From NCBI GenBank assembly GCA_025331565.1, contig JAFREQ010000066.1, forward strand, positions 1,302,001-1,366,000: 64,000 bases of DNA, given 5' to 3'. The position numbers and the translations under genes were made by a program. Position 1 is the first letter of the stretch. Each line of letters starts with the position of its first letter. Under the pieces are notes generated by a model. The model saw only the letters and a program-made list of their open reading frames with translations. It searched no databases and was not told the DNA's origin. This document shows positions 49,996 through 60,916 of the stretch, one piece after another. The stretch comes from Holacanthus passer. Lineage: Eukaryota > Chordata > Actinopteri > Pomacanthidae.

Positions 49996-50077
49996 GTGGT
50001 CCACGCAACAAGTCCAGTGAAGCAGCTCAACATCATTTGCTCTTTATGTTCCATCTTCTGTGCTGGACAATATGACA

Positions 50078-50091
50078 AATAAACAAATAAA
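50078..50091 (+). terminator. Double poly(A) signal of T4
   Basis: Two AATAAA hexamers (50078-50083, 50086-50091), identical in arrangement to T3. Confidence 0.75.
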
Positions 50092-50159
50092 AGCACATCA
50101 TTTGTGTCTACTTTATGTGAAATCATTTCAAAGAGCAGATTTGAAAGTATAGTTCAAAA

Positions 50160-51698
50160 ACTCCTTATATAGGTAAACCTAAAATATCTCTTTAAAATAA
50201 ATAATATTCATATTTATTAATTTTCTTCAACACAATTTCTTCTCTCTGTTGTTTGCCTGTGTCTTCCTATATCATGGTATTGTCATCACAATGCTTACAA
50301 CCGTGCGTTGATATTTCACCAAGTGTTAACAGTTTATATATAAAAGATACAGTAGAAACAAGGAAATTACTGGTTACCCTGTATCTGGATACACTTATAT
50401 TTTGACATGCCACACAATGTGCTGCTACGTGTAACAGCTTAGTTTTAACTGACGTCCATTCGAACCAGGAAGAGTTTTTTCAGCTGCATGGTTAAGTCCT
50501 GCACAAACAAACAGGCAATCTGAGAAAGACCATGTGTTACATAAATGGCATAAAAGTTCATCCTTTTTGAGATACAGTACAATATGTGGCACATATGACA
50601 CATCTTTGACTTAGTGTTTATTCATTTTAGTCAGAACTACCTAAACCCTTCATCAAATATAACCAGCTCTGCAAACAAGCCATTACCTTGAGAGAGTCAC
50701 GTCAGGCCAATTTTTTTTATAGCACAAACAACACACCTGGACAGAACTGAAATGGAAAACAAGTGCAAGAGGCAAAATTAAAGCCCCGCAGTTATGTAAT
50801 AATTGTGAGAGAATATGAAGATCATCCTTTCACTGATAGACATCTGAAGCAGAGACAGAGCTGATAAAAATACAAACTGAGCAAACACAGTCTGGACAAC
50901 AATACGAGCCCTCATGAGGAGACACCTCATGAGGAGAGAATCACAGCGGACTAGACTGAGATGCTCTTTCTTTTAAAATGTGACAAATATAATTATGTTA
51001 CCGTGGAGTACTGCAGAAATCTAATTTAGTAGCATGTTTAGCAGCATAATATGAGACTGAATGTCATAAACTGAGTCAAAGAAAGTGAGAATGTCCCACT
51101 GAATGTGATAACAATGCTGCCTCAGTCCGCATATTCTGTGATTATTACCGTTGTTTAGCATAATTTAACACTTTTTTCACACATTTTTGATTTAACAGTA
51201 TTTCATTTCTCCCAGTGATAATATACATCAGTTTATTTTATCGGAGTGTATTTGCTGTAATTGTTTTAATAGTTAATGTATTAAGTGTTTTCATTATTCT
51301 TTGGCACTTTGACAATGTTGTTCTCATGATATGACACATCATCATGCCATTAAAACTGCTGAACTGAGTTGTAATGAATTAAGAGAAAGATAAATAATTC
51401 ATACACACATATACAGGAGAGCTTTCGCTGCAGGTTTCATTTGGCCGGAGGCAGTCAGCTTGTCGATCTGTGAGAGAAGCTCCACCTGGCACTGCATCTG
51501 GGGCAAAGTCAAGGTCAGGATGATGACGCGTACAAATCATACTGAACTGTACTCAACCAGGCCAAAGTGCGTCTAAAATGCATCAAACTAAAATTATACA
51601 TATGTTTTTGTGGTGTATTTTTGTGACAGAAGTGAGAAAAATCTTTAAACCAGAGTCCCATTAAAACTATAAAGCACCATTATGGCAGAATTTTTGCG

Positions 51699-51700
<2 letters not shown>
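50160..51700. other. Intergenic region between T4 and T5
   Basis: AT-rich and apparently gene-free. Identity with the T3 flank ends at about 50155. Confidence 0.6.

Positions 51701-51701
<1 letters not shown>

Positions 51702-51729
<28 letters not shown>
51702..51729 (+). repeat. A run upstream of T5
   Basis: Twenty-eight consecutive A residues, 27 bp before the T5 promoter CCAAT motif. Confidence 0.9.
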
Positions 51730-51732
<3 letters not shown>

Positions 51733-51755
51733 CATCAGCACATTTTGAGGGTTTT

Positions 51756-51811
51756 GATTGGTCATCGGCACCAGGGGTGTGTCTCTATACGTTGAAGCTG
51801 TCAATAAAAAG
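51756..51811 (+). promoter_or_regulatory. T5 proximal promoter
   Basis: GATTGGTCA (51756-51764) and GGGGTGTGT (near 51774) recur as in T4. ATAAAAAG (51804-51811) is the TATA-like element, 52 bp before the start codon. Confidence 0.6.
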
Positions 51812-51862
51812 CTGACATGGGTCCAAGAAAATCTGTACATCTCCATATACCAACAACCAATC

Positions 51863-53161
51863 ATGAGGTCTCTGGTCTTTGCTCTGCTCCTCGGAGCTGT
51901 GTGTAAGTATGGACTGCATACAGCCAGGAACCAGCTCAGAATATATTCAGCGTGGGGATCAGGAGGCAAAGGAGCTAAAATGTTTGACATTTAGAGATGT
52001 AATTTTTTTTTCTTTTTTCAGTTGCCACAGAGGATGACAAAATTGTCGGAGGGCGAGAGTGCACACCTCATTCTCAGCCCCATCAGGTGTCTCTGAACTC
52101 CGGCTACCACTTCTGCGGTGGCTCCCTGGTCAACGAGTTCTGGGTGGTGTCTGCTGCTCACTGCTACAAGTCGTGGGTGCTCCTTAAACATCATCACCAA
52201 AATAAAAAAAAAACTCACAAGTCACCTCCATCTCACTCACAACTTCTCTACCTCTCTTTCAGCAAAATGGACATTGTCCTCGGAGATCACAACCGTTGGT
52301 TCATGGATGGCAATGAACAGATCATTGCCGCCGCCGACATCATACCTCACCCCGACTACGAGTCCTGGCTGGTTAACAACGACATCATGCTGATCAAGCT
52401 GAGCAAACCTGCCACCATCAACGAGTACGTGCAGCCTGTGGCTCTGCCCACTAGTTGTGCCTCCGCTGGCACCATGTGCACAGTCTCCGGATGGGGTGTG
52501 ACCATGAGCTCCTGTGAGTATCAATCACTGTCTCAATACAGGGTATCTATTATTTCCTCTACATTTGTCCGTCCTTCATTTGTCCTTCTATCTCCTGTTC
52601 TGTGCCACCATAGCTGCTGACAGCAACAAGCTGCAGTGCCTGAATGTCCCCATCCTGTCTGATGAGGACTGTGATAACTCCTACCCCGGCATGATCACCG
52701 AGGCCATGTTCTGTGCTGGATATCTGGAGGGAGGCAAGGACTCCTGCCAGGTGTGTATCTCTGCTGTTACAAAGTGCACAACATATACAAAACTTCTTTA
52801 GCATCCTCAGCACTTACTTGAGACTGAAAACTTTTATGTATGTCTTCACTCCCCCACTCTCAGGGTGACTCTGGTGGTCCTGTTGTGTGTAACGGTGAGC
52901 TGCAGGGTGTTGTGTCTTGGGGCTTTGGGTGTGCAGAGAGGAATCATCCCGGTGTCTATGCAAAGGTAAAAAAAAAAAAAAAAAAAAACAGTTTCCAATA
53001 CCAATCATTTATTTCTCTTTTATGGCACAGAAATGTTCTCAAAGCCTGATGTGATGTGACATGACATTTTCAATATGCCTTTTCCATTCATCTGTCCCTC
53101 TCTCTTGCATCAGACCTGCATTTTCACAGACTGGCTGGAGAGTACCATGGCCTCTTACTGA
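51863..53161 (+). CDS. Trypsinogen T5
   Basis: A classical pancreatic trypsinogen. Exons: 51863-51902, 52022-52172, 52263-52513, 52614-52750, 52864-52965, 53114-53161; 242 residues. The signal peptide MRSLVFALLLGAVFA precedes the activation peptide TEDDK and the mature start IVGGREC. The triad is His60 (SAAHC), Asp104 (NNDIMLIKL) and Ser196 (GDSGGPVVC), with Asp190 in KDSCQ. It shares all exon lengths with T3 and T4, including the extra intron (YAK|TCIF), whose donor is followed by an A run of about 20. It has many acidic residues and is probably anionic. It is clearly diverged from T3/T4, for example in the calcium loop (GDHNRWFMDGNEQ) and autolysis loop (GVTMSSSADSN), the latter closer to typical fish trypsin 1. 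Confidence 0.95.
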
Positions 53162-53248
53162 GTCCGGTCCCATCGCACCTTCGCTAAGGCTGTTCCATAC
53201 TGCAAATTTCTGTGTCAATGAAATTTTGCCTGTTGTAATGGAGATGGA

Positions 53249-53254
53249 AATAAA
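53249..53254 (+). terminator. Poly(A) signal of T5
   Basis: AATAAA, 88 nt after the T5 stop. Confidence 0.7.
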
Positions 53255-53894
53255 AGTGTAACACCTACATTTTTAGTGTGTGATTCTAGTTTGTGACACT
53301 CTGAACCCCTCTTTCTCTGTCCTTTTGATCTGCCTGGCAAATTTACAGGGTTGATGAAATGAGGGAAACATTTACTTAATATTACTTAAAACCTGCGTTA
53401 AGTTTCACATTTTATAGTTAAAAATTATATCCTAAATTACTGAGGCAAAGCAGTTCTCATAGATAAGTAACAGATAAAACAAAACAAAATGATGAAGAAA
53501 AAATATAAAAAATAATCAAGAAATATGTCTGTAGAAATCAGGAAACACTAAAATAGATGAAGATATTAAGCATTGTTTTCTCATTAGCATTTAAATTATG
53601 AATACTTTTTAAAAACCCTTTGTATATAATAATAATCTTACCATAAAAAAGTGTCTGTCACCTCTTATCAAGAATCAGTACAATAATAACATCTTCATAT
53701 TTCTGCTGTGGTTCTTGGTTTTCATCGTTTCTGGTTGCGGTGAGTTTAGCGGAACTATCGCTCCCCAGTTTCATGACGCAGTCGGACACATTTGTGGACG
53801 TACTAACAATGTCAAATGTCTATGGTTAGATTCGGCATTGACTGAACTGACCTCAGTTTGGTTCTTCCTTTGAGGTTAACTTTCTCTTTTCCAG
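53255..53894 (+). promoter_or_regulatory. mrpl17: Intergenic region and mrpl17 promoter/5' UTR
   Basis: The AT-rich first half holds nothing recognisable. From about 53700 it is less AT-rich and TATA-less. A donor-like GCG|GTGAGT (53738/53739) and an acceptor-like TTTCTCTTTTCCAG ending at 53894 suggest a small intron in the 5' UTR. Confidence 0.4.
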
Positions 53895-53996
53895 CCAGAG
53901 GACGGTTTGTTGAGATTAAACGTTTCATTCGGAGACATTTAATCGTTTTTGTAGTTTGTTTTTCCGCCTGTAATTCACGGCCTCTGACCGGACAAG

Positions 53997-56414
53997 ATGC
54001 GCCTCACGTTGCCCATGTTGATTTCCCACGGCCGGGTGGCCCGCAAGATGGGTCTGGGTCCGCAGTCCCGCATCAACATGCTGCGGAACATTTTGACAGG
54101 ACTGGTCCGACATGAGAGGATCGAAACCACGCAGGCCCGAGCTGATGAAGTCCGCTTCTACGCCGAAAAGGTAACGACGACCTGCTGCTAGCTAACATTA
54201 AGCTAATGCTACAGTATCTGACTGTTATCCAAATGAAAACAACATAAAAGTTCAATCTTTCGTCCTGAAATTGTAGTTGGGCAATGTTTCTCCATTATCA
54301 TTTAAATGGGAGTCTAGTAAGGTTTCATGTTAAAAATGTTGTATGTATGCTTGTTTTGATGTGCACATTGTAATTAAAATATTATAAAGACATACTAAGT
54401 AGTGTTATATACCTGTGAGCAATTCTCCAAATTGTGTAGGACTGATAAAAGGCAGCTTGATCATAATGTTATCAAGGTATAAATAGGCACAAAATTGATC
54501 ATCTAATGTCATGGTCCATTGATATATGTAAAAAAAAAAAACAACCCAAACTTAACTTAAGGCAACTCTTATTATCAAAAGTCAAAATAGTTGCATGTTA
54601 TCTATATGAAGATGAAATGCATGAATATGATATATACAATGATAAAACATTTTAGAATATTTATATACAAACATACATAACAACACCACAAACCTTAGTG
54701 TAAGCATTGTACATATTTTCTGTTTGATTTCAGAGCAGAGTGTAATCAGTTTTGTGGTGATACATTTGTCCTTTTCCTCCTTGAATCTTATCCTGCATCT
54801 GGACTAAATATTGAACAGGATGTGCACACAGCTACCTTTCTGTATGTAATACATTTCATATTAATTTAGTCATCTGAGCCACATTTGCTTTATAGTCAGA
54901 TTTTGTCCAATAGTCCCGTCAGGATACTTAATAAGAATAAGTATGTGGTCTCTCAAACATTACGCTCCTGTGTGATTATTGATCATCTCATTACAAAACC
55001 ATGGGCATTAATATGCTGCTGTAAAGGCCTCCACTCTTCAGGACAAGCTGGGATTTGTTCCCATTCAGCCACAAAAGCATTGGTGAGTTCGGGCACTGAT
55101 GAGGAAAGATAAGGCCTGACTCGGAGTCAGTAACAAAAAGTGTGTGGACAAGGTTGTCTAGATCTGTCAAGATATCACAAAGGTGATTAGAGCCTTTGCA
55201 GTCAGGGCTCCTGTAGACGTTGGAATGACCTGCCTGAGGTGATCAAACTCTTGTCTTTCAAGCACTTAAAAACACATTGTTTAAAAATTGTTTTTTGGTA
55301 ATTTCATTTTTGTTTTATGACATTTTATATTTTACTCTCTTTGTGTTTTATAATGTGTTCTTTTTATTGTAAAGCACTTTGTGACTGGTTTGGTGCCATA
55401 TAAGTAAAGTGTATTATCAATACTATTATAAAGGTGTGTGTCCATATAGTGTTTTTCTCTGGCAGGGTGCTTGAATGAAACGCTATATGGACACAAGCCC
55501 TAAGGCTACTGCTTCAAAATCAAAGAATACATTTATTAATCTGAACGCTCATATAAGAACATAGCAGAGTGCTAAATATTTTTTAAATTTATAAACGAGG
55601 AGTCGTGTGGAAACAACACACACTCTCTCTCTCACTCACCCTCTCTCTCTGTCAACGCTGTCCATCATTCTGAAACAAGAGATGTAGCAAGAGATCAGTT
55701 TAGTCATTTTTACGAATGTTTGCACTGTACAAACTGCTAGTGATTATTATGAGAGGGAAGATATGAAGTACTCCTGCAGAACCCCTGAGACCTACTCCAG
55801 CATGCTTTAGGGTCCCTGGACCTAGTGTGATAATCATTGCACCACATGTCAGCTTGATTTTGCTTTATCCCAAAATGTTCATCTCACTCTGTCTAATTTT
55901 ATGCATTTGCACTCACCAAGATTATTTTTCTGTGAAGATATGAGGATTTTTCTTTCTTCCAGACACTGACTGTGTTTTCTTGTTTGGTTTCTCTCAGCTG
56001 ATTGACTACGGCAAAAAAGGAGACACAGATGAGAAGGCAATGAAAATGGCCAGTTTTTGGCTGACGGTACGTGTCTGAGTCTCTGTCAACTGGTCTAAGT
56101 TCCAAGCTGTAAACTGTCAGTGTGAAGTCGTGCTTAAGTTTGATTCTGCTTCTTCTCTTCAGGAAAAGGATCTGGTCCCAAAACTCTTCAAGGTCCTTGC
56201 TCCACGATTTGAGGCTCATTCAGACAGCTACACACGGATGGCACGCATCCCCAGCCGGCAGAACTTGGACAGAGCTAAGATGGCCGTGCTGGAGTACAAA
56301 GGCAACCCCTTCCCGCCTCTCTATCCTGTGAAAAAAGAGAATGAACTCACTCTCATCAACCAGCTGCTCAAAGGCTACAGAGAGGAGAGGGCACAACAGC
56401 AAAAGCTTAATTAA
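53997..56414 (+). CDS. mrpl17: Mitochondrial ribosomal protein L17
   Basis: A component of the large subunit of the mitochondrial ribosome, of the bacterial bL17 family. Exons: 53997-54170, 55998-56066, 56163-56414; 164 residues, with phase-0 introns. The N-terminal MRLTLPMLISHGRVARKMG and the core GPQSRINMLRNILTGLVRHE match the family, as do LIDYGKKGDT, EKDLVPKLFKVLAPR and DRAKMAVLEYKGN. Human MRPL17 is about 175 residues; this copy simply has a shorter tail, ending in a Gln/Lys-rich sequence. The start is fixed by the conserved MRL at 53997. It lies in the same orientation as T5, with no functional link to the proteases. Confidence 0.97.
54950..55140. repeat. Dispersed fish repeat (TAAAGGCCTCCACTCTTC type)
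   Basis: ACCATGGGCATTAATATG, TAAAGGCCTCCACTCTTC and TTTGTTCCCATTCAGCCAC are characteristic of a common teleost repeat. Beyond it, 55437-55495 holds two inverted copies of a TCCATATAG-like end. Confidence 0.5.
55200..55425 (+). mobile_element. LINE-like 3' end fragment
   Basis: Contains TGGAATGACCTGCCTGAGG (the WNxLP-type end of a reverse-transcriptase ORF), then TTGTAAAGCACTTTGTGACT and the tail ATATAAGTAAAGTGTATTAT, the usual 3' end of L2/Rex-type fish LINEs. Only the 3' piece remains. Confidence 0.5.
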
Positions 56415-56612
56415 AACCATGGATCAGTGATAGTGGTCCCTGAAGGGTGATGGTTGGGTGCTGAAATCCCTCTCAGGAGTCACTTGCAGATAACGCAGAT
56501 TGTAACTTATGGAAACTAATGCATATCTTCACCCAAACAACTTTTCCTGCTCGAGAGCCAGCTGAAGCCAAGACAATTTCTGTAAAAAGACATTTGTGAC
56601 TGATTATGTGTT

Positions 56613-56618
56613 AATAAA
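56613..56618 (+). terminator. mrpl17: Poly(A) signal of mrpl17
   Basis: AATAAA, about 200 nt after the stop. Confidence 0.65.
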
Positions 56619-56916
56619 TATTAATAGATTTTTGGCTTTTTATCTCTGAACACTTGGTCAGCAGGTTTGCACTCATGACGAAGGGATATTTGACTAACAT
56701 GACAGCAGCCTACAAAATGAAAAAATGCTTTTCTGGTACACATTAAAGGGGCACTTCAGCAATTTGTATTAAAGTTCCATAAAAAAGTGGCCAAAAATGG
56801 AAGCAGTAGAGACTGAGACATCCGGACTTCTAGTCCTTAGTAGGGCTGAGCTTTAGAAATACTGGACCATACATTTCCCTTAATGCCACTGGATAGACCA
56901 TCCCTGTTTCTTACAA

Positions 56917-57250
56917 CCCTGATTCCAAAAACGACTCAATGTAAAACCTACATGAAACAGAATGTGATAACTTTCTAATCCTTTTTGACACATACAGACA
57001 AGACAATATATTTAATGTTTGACCTCATCAGCGTCAATTTTTCTAAATATCTGCTTATTCTAATTTTGATGGTAGCAACATGTTTCAAACAAGTTGGGAC
57101 AGGAGCAACAAAAGACTGTGAAAGTTGTTGACTGATCAGTCCACAGGTAAACAGGTTCATTGGTAACGGGTGATAGTATCATGATTGGGTATGAAAGGTT
57201 CATCCTGGAAAGACAAGCAAGAATGGAGAGAGGTTCACCACTTTGTCAAA
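56917..57250. repeat. MITE-like repeat, copy 3 (longer)
   Basis: Starts ACAACCCTGATTCCAAAAAC and includes AACAAGTTGGGACAGGAGCA and GATTGGGTATGAAAGGTTCA, the internal parts of the family at 33468. It is older and more degraded. Confidence 0.6.
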
Positions 57251-57464
57251 CACATGATTGTAGAAAGGATATTATGACATGGACTTGGCAACACTTTGTA
57301 AAACATGCCGATGAATACAATTTACAAAAATACATCTTGCAAACCAGTACAAAATAACTGAAAGTTCTAGTTTTGTAAAATGTGTCATTTCAGCGCTTAA
57401 TTTTTTTTTCAGCTCAGTTTGTACTTGGGGTAAAAAAAAACAAAAACATCTTATTACAGAACTT

Positions 57465-57612
57465 TTTCACAGCAGACATTTTGACTTGCTGTCGCAGGAA
57501 AAGCACAGTTGTAATCAATAACATTAATGATGCCTCTACTCCAAAGACTTAAATGGACTTGAACCATCATTAATGTTATTAATTACACCTGTGCTGTGCG
57601 TGCTATGTCAAG
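57465..57612. repeat. Palindromic (hairpin) repeat
   Basis: Inverted arms of about 30 bp at 57503-57532 and 57565-57594 match at about 28 of 30 bases (GCACAG...AACATTAATGATG), with a 32 bp loop. A partial copy is at 35627-35700. It is MITE-like and non-coding. Confidence 0.65.
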
Positions 57613-58580
57613 GTATCTGCAGGTCTTAAACATTAAACTCAGCTCCCTTAAATAAAGGCCGTAGAAGGTATAAAAAAAAAAGTTGTGAATGCCATTTACA
57701 AAAATCTTGAATATTGTTCTTGCCTGCTGTATACACTGACACTAACATTTTCTGTATGTCATTGTGGGCTGCACTTTCTACATCTGTGAAATAAGAGTGT
57801 GACAAGTGACAAAAAAGTGAGAATTTTAGCATTAAAAAAATGGTTACTCCATCATTAATTACCACTTGTTTAAGTCCCAGTCATGTTAACTGATTAACTG
57901 GATCGCCAGGAATTATTGTCACATGCAGCTGGGAAATACAAAAATGTGACATGTCAATAAATTCATGTGCTTAATGAATAATTGTAGGCCTTATTGTCCC
58001 TACAGGTTTTCTGTCATTCTTTGACTGGTATGACCATGAAAAATGTATTACATTGTGTTTTATGTTTTAGTGAAAAGGTCATGAATTTGTTGAACACTGC
58101 AGAGACCCTTTATGTTTATGACATGTCACTGCAGTGAAAAAGGTCTTTCATGCAGATGAAGACAGATGAAAAGTAGTTAGTGGACAAAATCACTTCATCA
58201 CAACAAACTGACATCACAAATTGCTACCAAATAATGTCAGAAGTTTGAAATATTCCTTTAAAGACCGTGGCAGCAATCAGGCTGAAAGCCATTTACAAAT
58301 TTACCCCTTTACTAGAAGGAGTTGAGACACTTCGGCAGTCGTAGCGGAGCGGGATAGTGGCAGTGACTGTGAAATAATTAGGCTATCCTACATCAGATTG
58401 TGACCAGGCTGTAGTCGGTCCCTGTGGTGTTTTACTTTAATAGACTCTTGTAATGAGAACAGATTCTAAATATGATATACAGATATTACATCGACTCCTT
58501 TGGACACACGCCCTTGTCCTACCTGGAACGAAGACACGGCCACCAAATAATACACACAGTCAGACAAGGCCTCTAATAAA

Positions 58581-60916
58581 ACCATATTTTTTTTTATTAT
58601 TTTGGCAAAAAGTGTATATGTACAGCGTATTTAGAATTGTCATTTGACACCATTAAAATGCATTTGAACAGTGCTTCAGTGATGTGCTCTTAACCAGATC
58701 GCTCTGAGTAGCCTAAAAGCTGTGCTGTTTTCTGTCATGCATACATAATCTCTTTTCTTCAACTTCTCCCCCTCAAGTGTGTGTCTCAGTCTTGTAATCG
58801 TACGTCAATATACACAAGGTCGAAGCAGTGATACAGTGTCAGTAGGCCCGTCTGTTAGTCGAGTCACCCAGTGTCTATTCAGTCGAGTCATGGCAACCAT
58901 AACAATAGGCAACAGCAGACAAAATGGCAGACATGCCTAATATAAACCAGACACATAATCAGAAAGAACAACTAGTACTCTAATTCAAGTATCAATCTGT
59001 TTCACAGACTAAGTTACACCTGACTACACTCTCACAAGTTACACACCACAGTCCTAACATCCTAAAGTACTCCATTACAGCAAGATCGCCACTGATAAAT
59101 CTGTGGACTATTACCCGAGTACCACCATTATTATGAATCAGAAATCAACGAATGGTCAAGATAAAACTGGTGGATTTGTTAGTGTCCTTTCACCAATTTT
59201 TTTCAGTTTCTGAACTGTAAGAAGCTGGTGGTCAACTCTGTTTCAATTACGCTCTCACACGATTTATCAGTAATTCAGAGTTAAATTACGTCGACTTAAG
59301 CATGACACGTTCCCTAAAATGTCCCGGACAGTCAGATGACATTTTCAGACTGTATTTACAGGTGTATGCATCTGGAATACTACTCAACATGGTGTGAATA
59401 CAGGTTTTCAAAGCAGTCTCATAAGGTGACATCAACACGAATAAACGGACTAAGACCAGGAACATTAAAGTGCTCCATGCAGGACAGACAGAATGTACAG
59501 TTGTGTTGCTGTGTTCACAGTTCATCTACAAGGCTTTTTTTTTTTGTCATAGCAGTGTTGGGGGGGGATATGAAACTGGTAATATTTGTTCAGCTTTTCG
59601 CACAGTTCGAACATTAAAGTGAGACAAAGTCGACAAATATCCATGTTTCAGGTGCTCGACAGGGGTGAGGATGAAGTTACTTGTAGTTTTAAAAAAAAGG
59701 CTGCTTCCTGCTCTTAAATCATGGATGTGTCGCAGTTGAAAGAGAGAGAAATACGACAAAAGGTGTACTGCAGTATTACAGTAACTTGAAAATCACCCCT
59801 GTCCTTGTGCTGTATTGCATCAATACATTCACCAACGTCTACATACAAGGAAATGACATTTTTTCAGCAGGCATATTCTGCACTCCAGTGAGAATTCAAC
59901 TGAAACCGATAAAGTATAATATTGGTTTTATATTATGTTTCAGACAGCATGAGGAGGGTTTTGATCGGAATAACAACAGAATTTATCCAGTCAAAAATGT
60001 ACTAAAGCCTATTGTATGTATTTACAAAAGTAAAGATTCCAATACACACAATAAGCGAATATCGTTATGGTCACGTGGAGTACACATATCAGCTTTTTGG
60101 ACGGGAAATACAATACAAACATGCGTGTTTTAGTACCTAGAAGTGCCCACAGTAAACATGACATTTTACATTTACACATCAGCATATCAATCCAGAATAA
60201 CCAGCTGAAATGAAGGCATATAAGAATATAAATTAACCCAACAAACTCCATATAGAGTAAATATCTATGCTTTATCAAAATGTGTCAAACATAAAAAAAA
60301 AGTCTTTTTTTTTTTTTTTTTTTACATGAGTTAGATAAATGTAATGGCATGAGATTCTTTTGATGGTCACAGCACCAACTGGAATTTAATGATGTGGAGG
60401 AAAAAAAAAAAAAAACCCATGAAAACAAATTTCTGTTTGAAATAAAACTATATAGAGTTGTAGCTCCCTCCAGTTTTAGCTATTTACAAACTCGTCCAGG
60501 CACACCATCAATGCCTCATGAATTTTTGAATAAAAGTATTTCAAGAATTTTGTTCACTTCTGCATCGTGCACAGCTATCATTCTATTGCTCTGGCTACAT
60601 CCACTTTGTCATCTTTCTCCCTCTGTGCCTTTTACTGGTCAACATCAAATATTTATTGCTTCTTTATTCTTTAACAAGCTCAGCTCTTCTATCTCACAGA
60701 CCCCCCCTCCCTCACTCCTCCACTCGGGTTATTTCCATTCACAGGTGAAAAGGGACCGTTTAGGGATTCACTTTTCTTGATTTCTCTTCCTCGTCCTTCC
60801 AAACTTTATCCCTTTTGTCTTTCAGCAGTAACACTTGACTTCCACTCTGACTCTTCTTTTACTTTGTATTGTCATTCTGTCCGTCTCCTCTCTCCCCTCT
60901 GTCCCGTCTTTCTGTC
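58581..60916 (-). other. Probable long 3' UTR of the right-edge gene
   Basis: About 2.3 kb on minus between the stop at 60917 and a candidate poly(A) signal (AATAAA on minus, near 58593). The sequence is AT-rich with long A and T runs and no exon-like frame. The extent is inferred. Confidence 0.45.

Larger units (their letters stand above)
54171..55997 (+). other. mrpl17: mrpl17 intron 1 with repeats
   Basis: A 1.8 kb intron. Just after exon 1 it has a cluster of GCTAA/TTAGC words (54183-54215). It also holds repeat pieces at 54950-55140 and 55200-55425. Confidence 0.7.
56619..58580. other. Intergenic region after mrpl17
   Basis: Contains two repeats (56917-57250, 57465-57612) and no gene. 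It separates two converging transcription units. Confidence 0.6.

Noticed and set aside
37460..53161. Link of the trypsin cluster to a T-cell receptor beta locus, as in mammals
   Set aside because: No V, D, J or C segments and no recombination signals were seen; the flanks are cblc and mrpl17.
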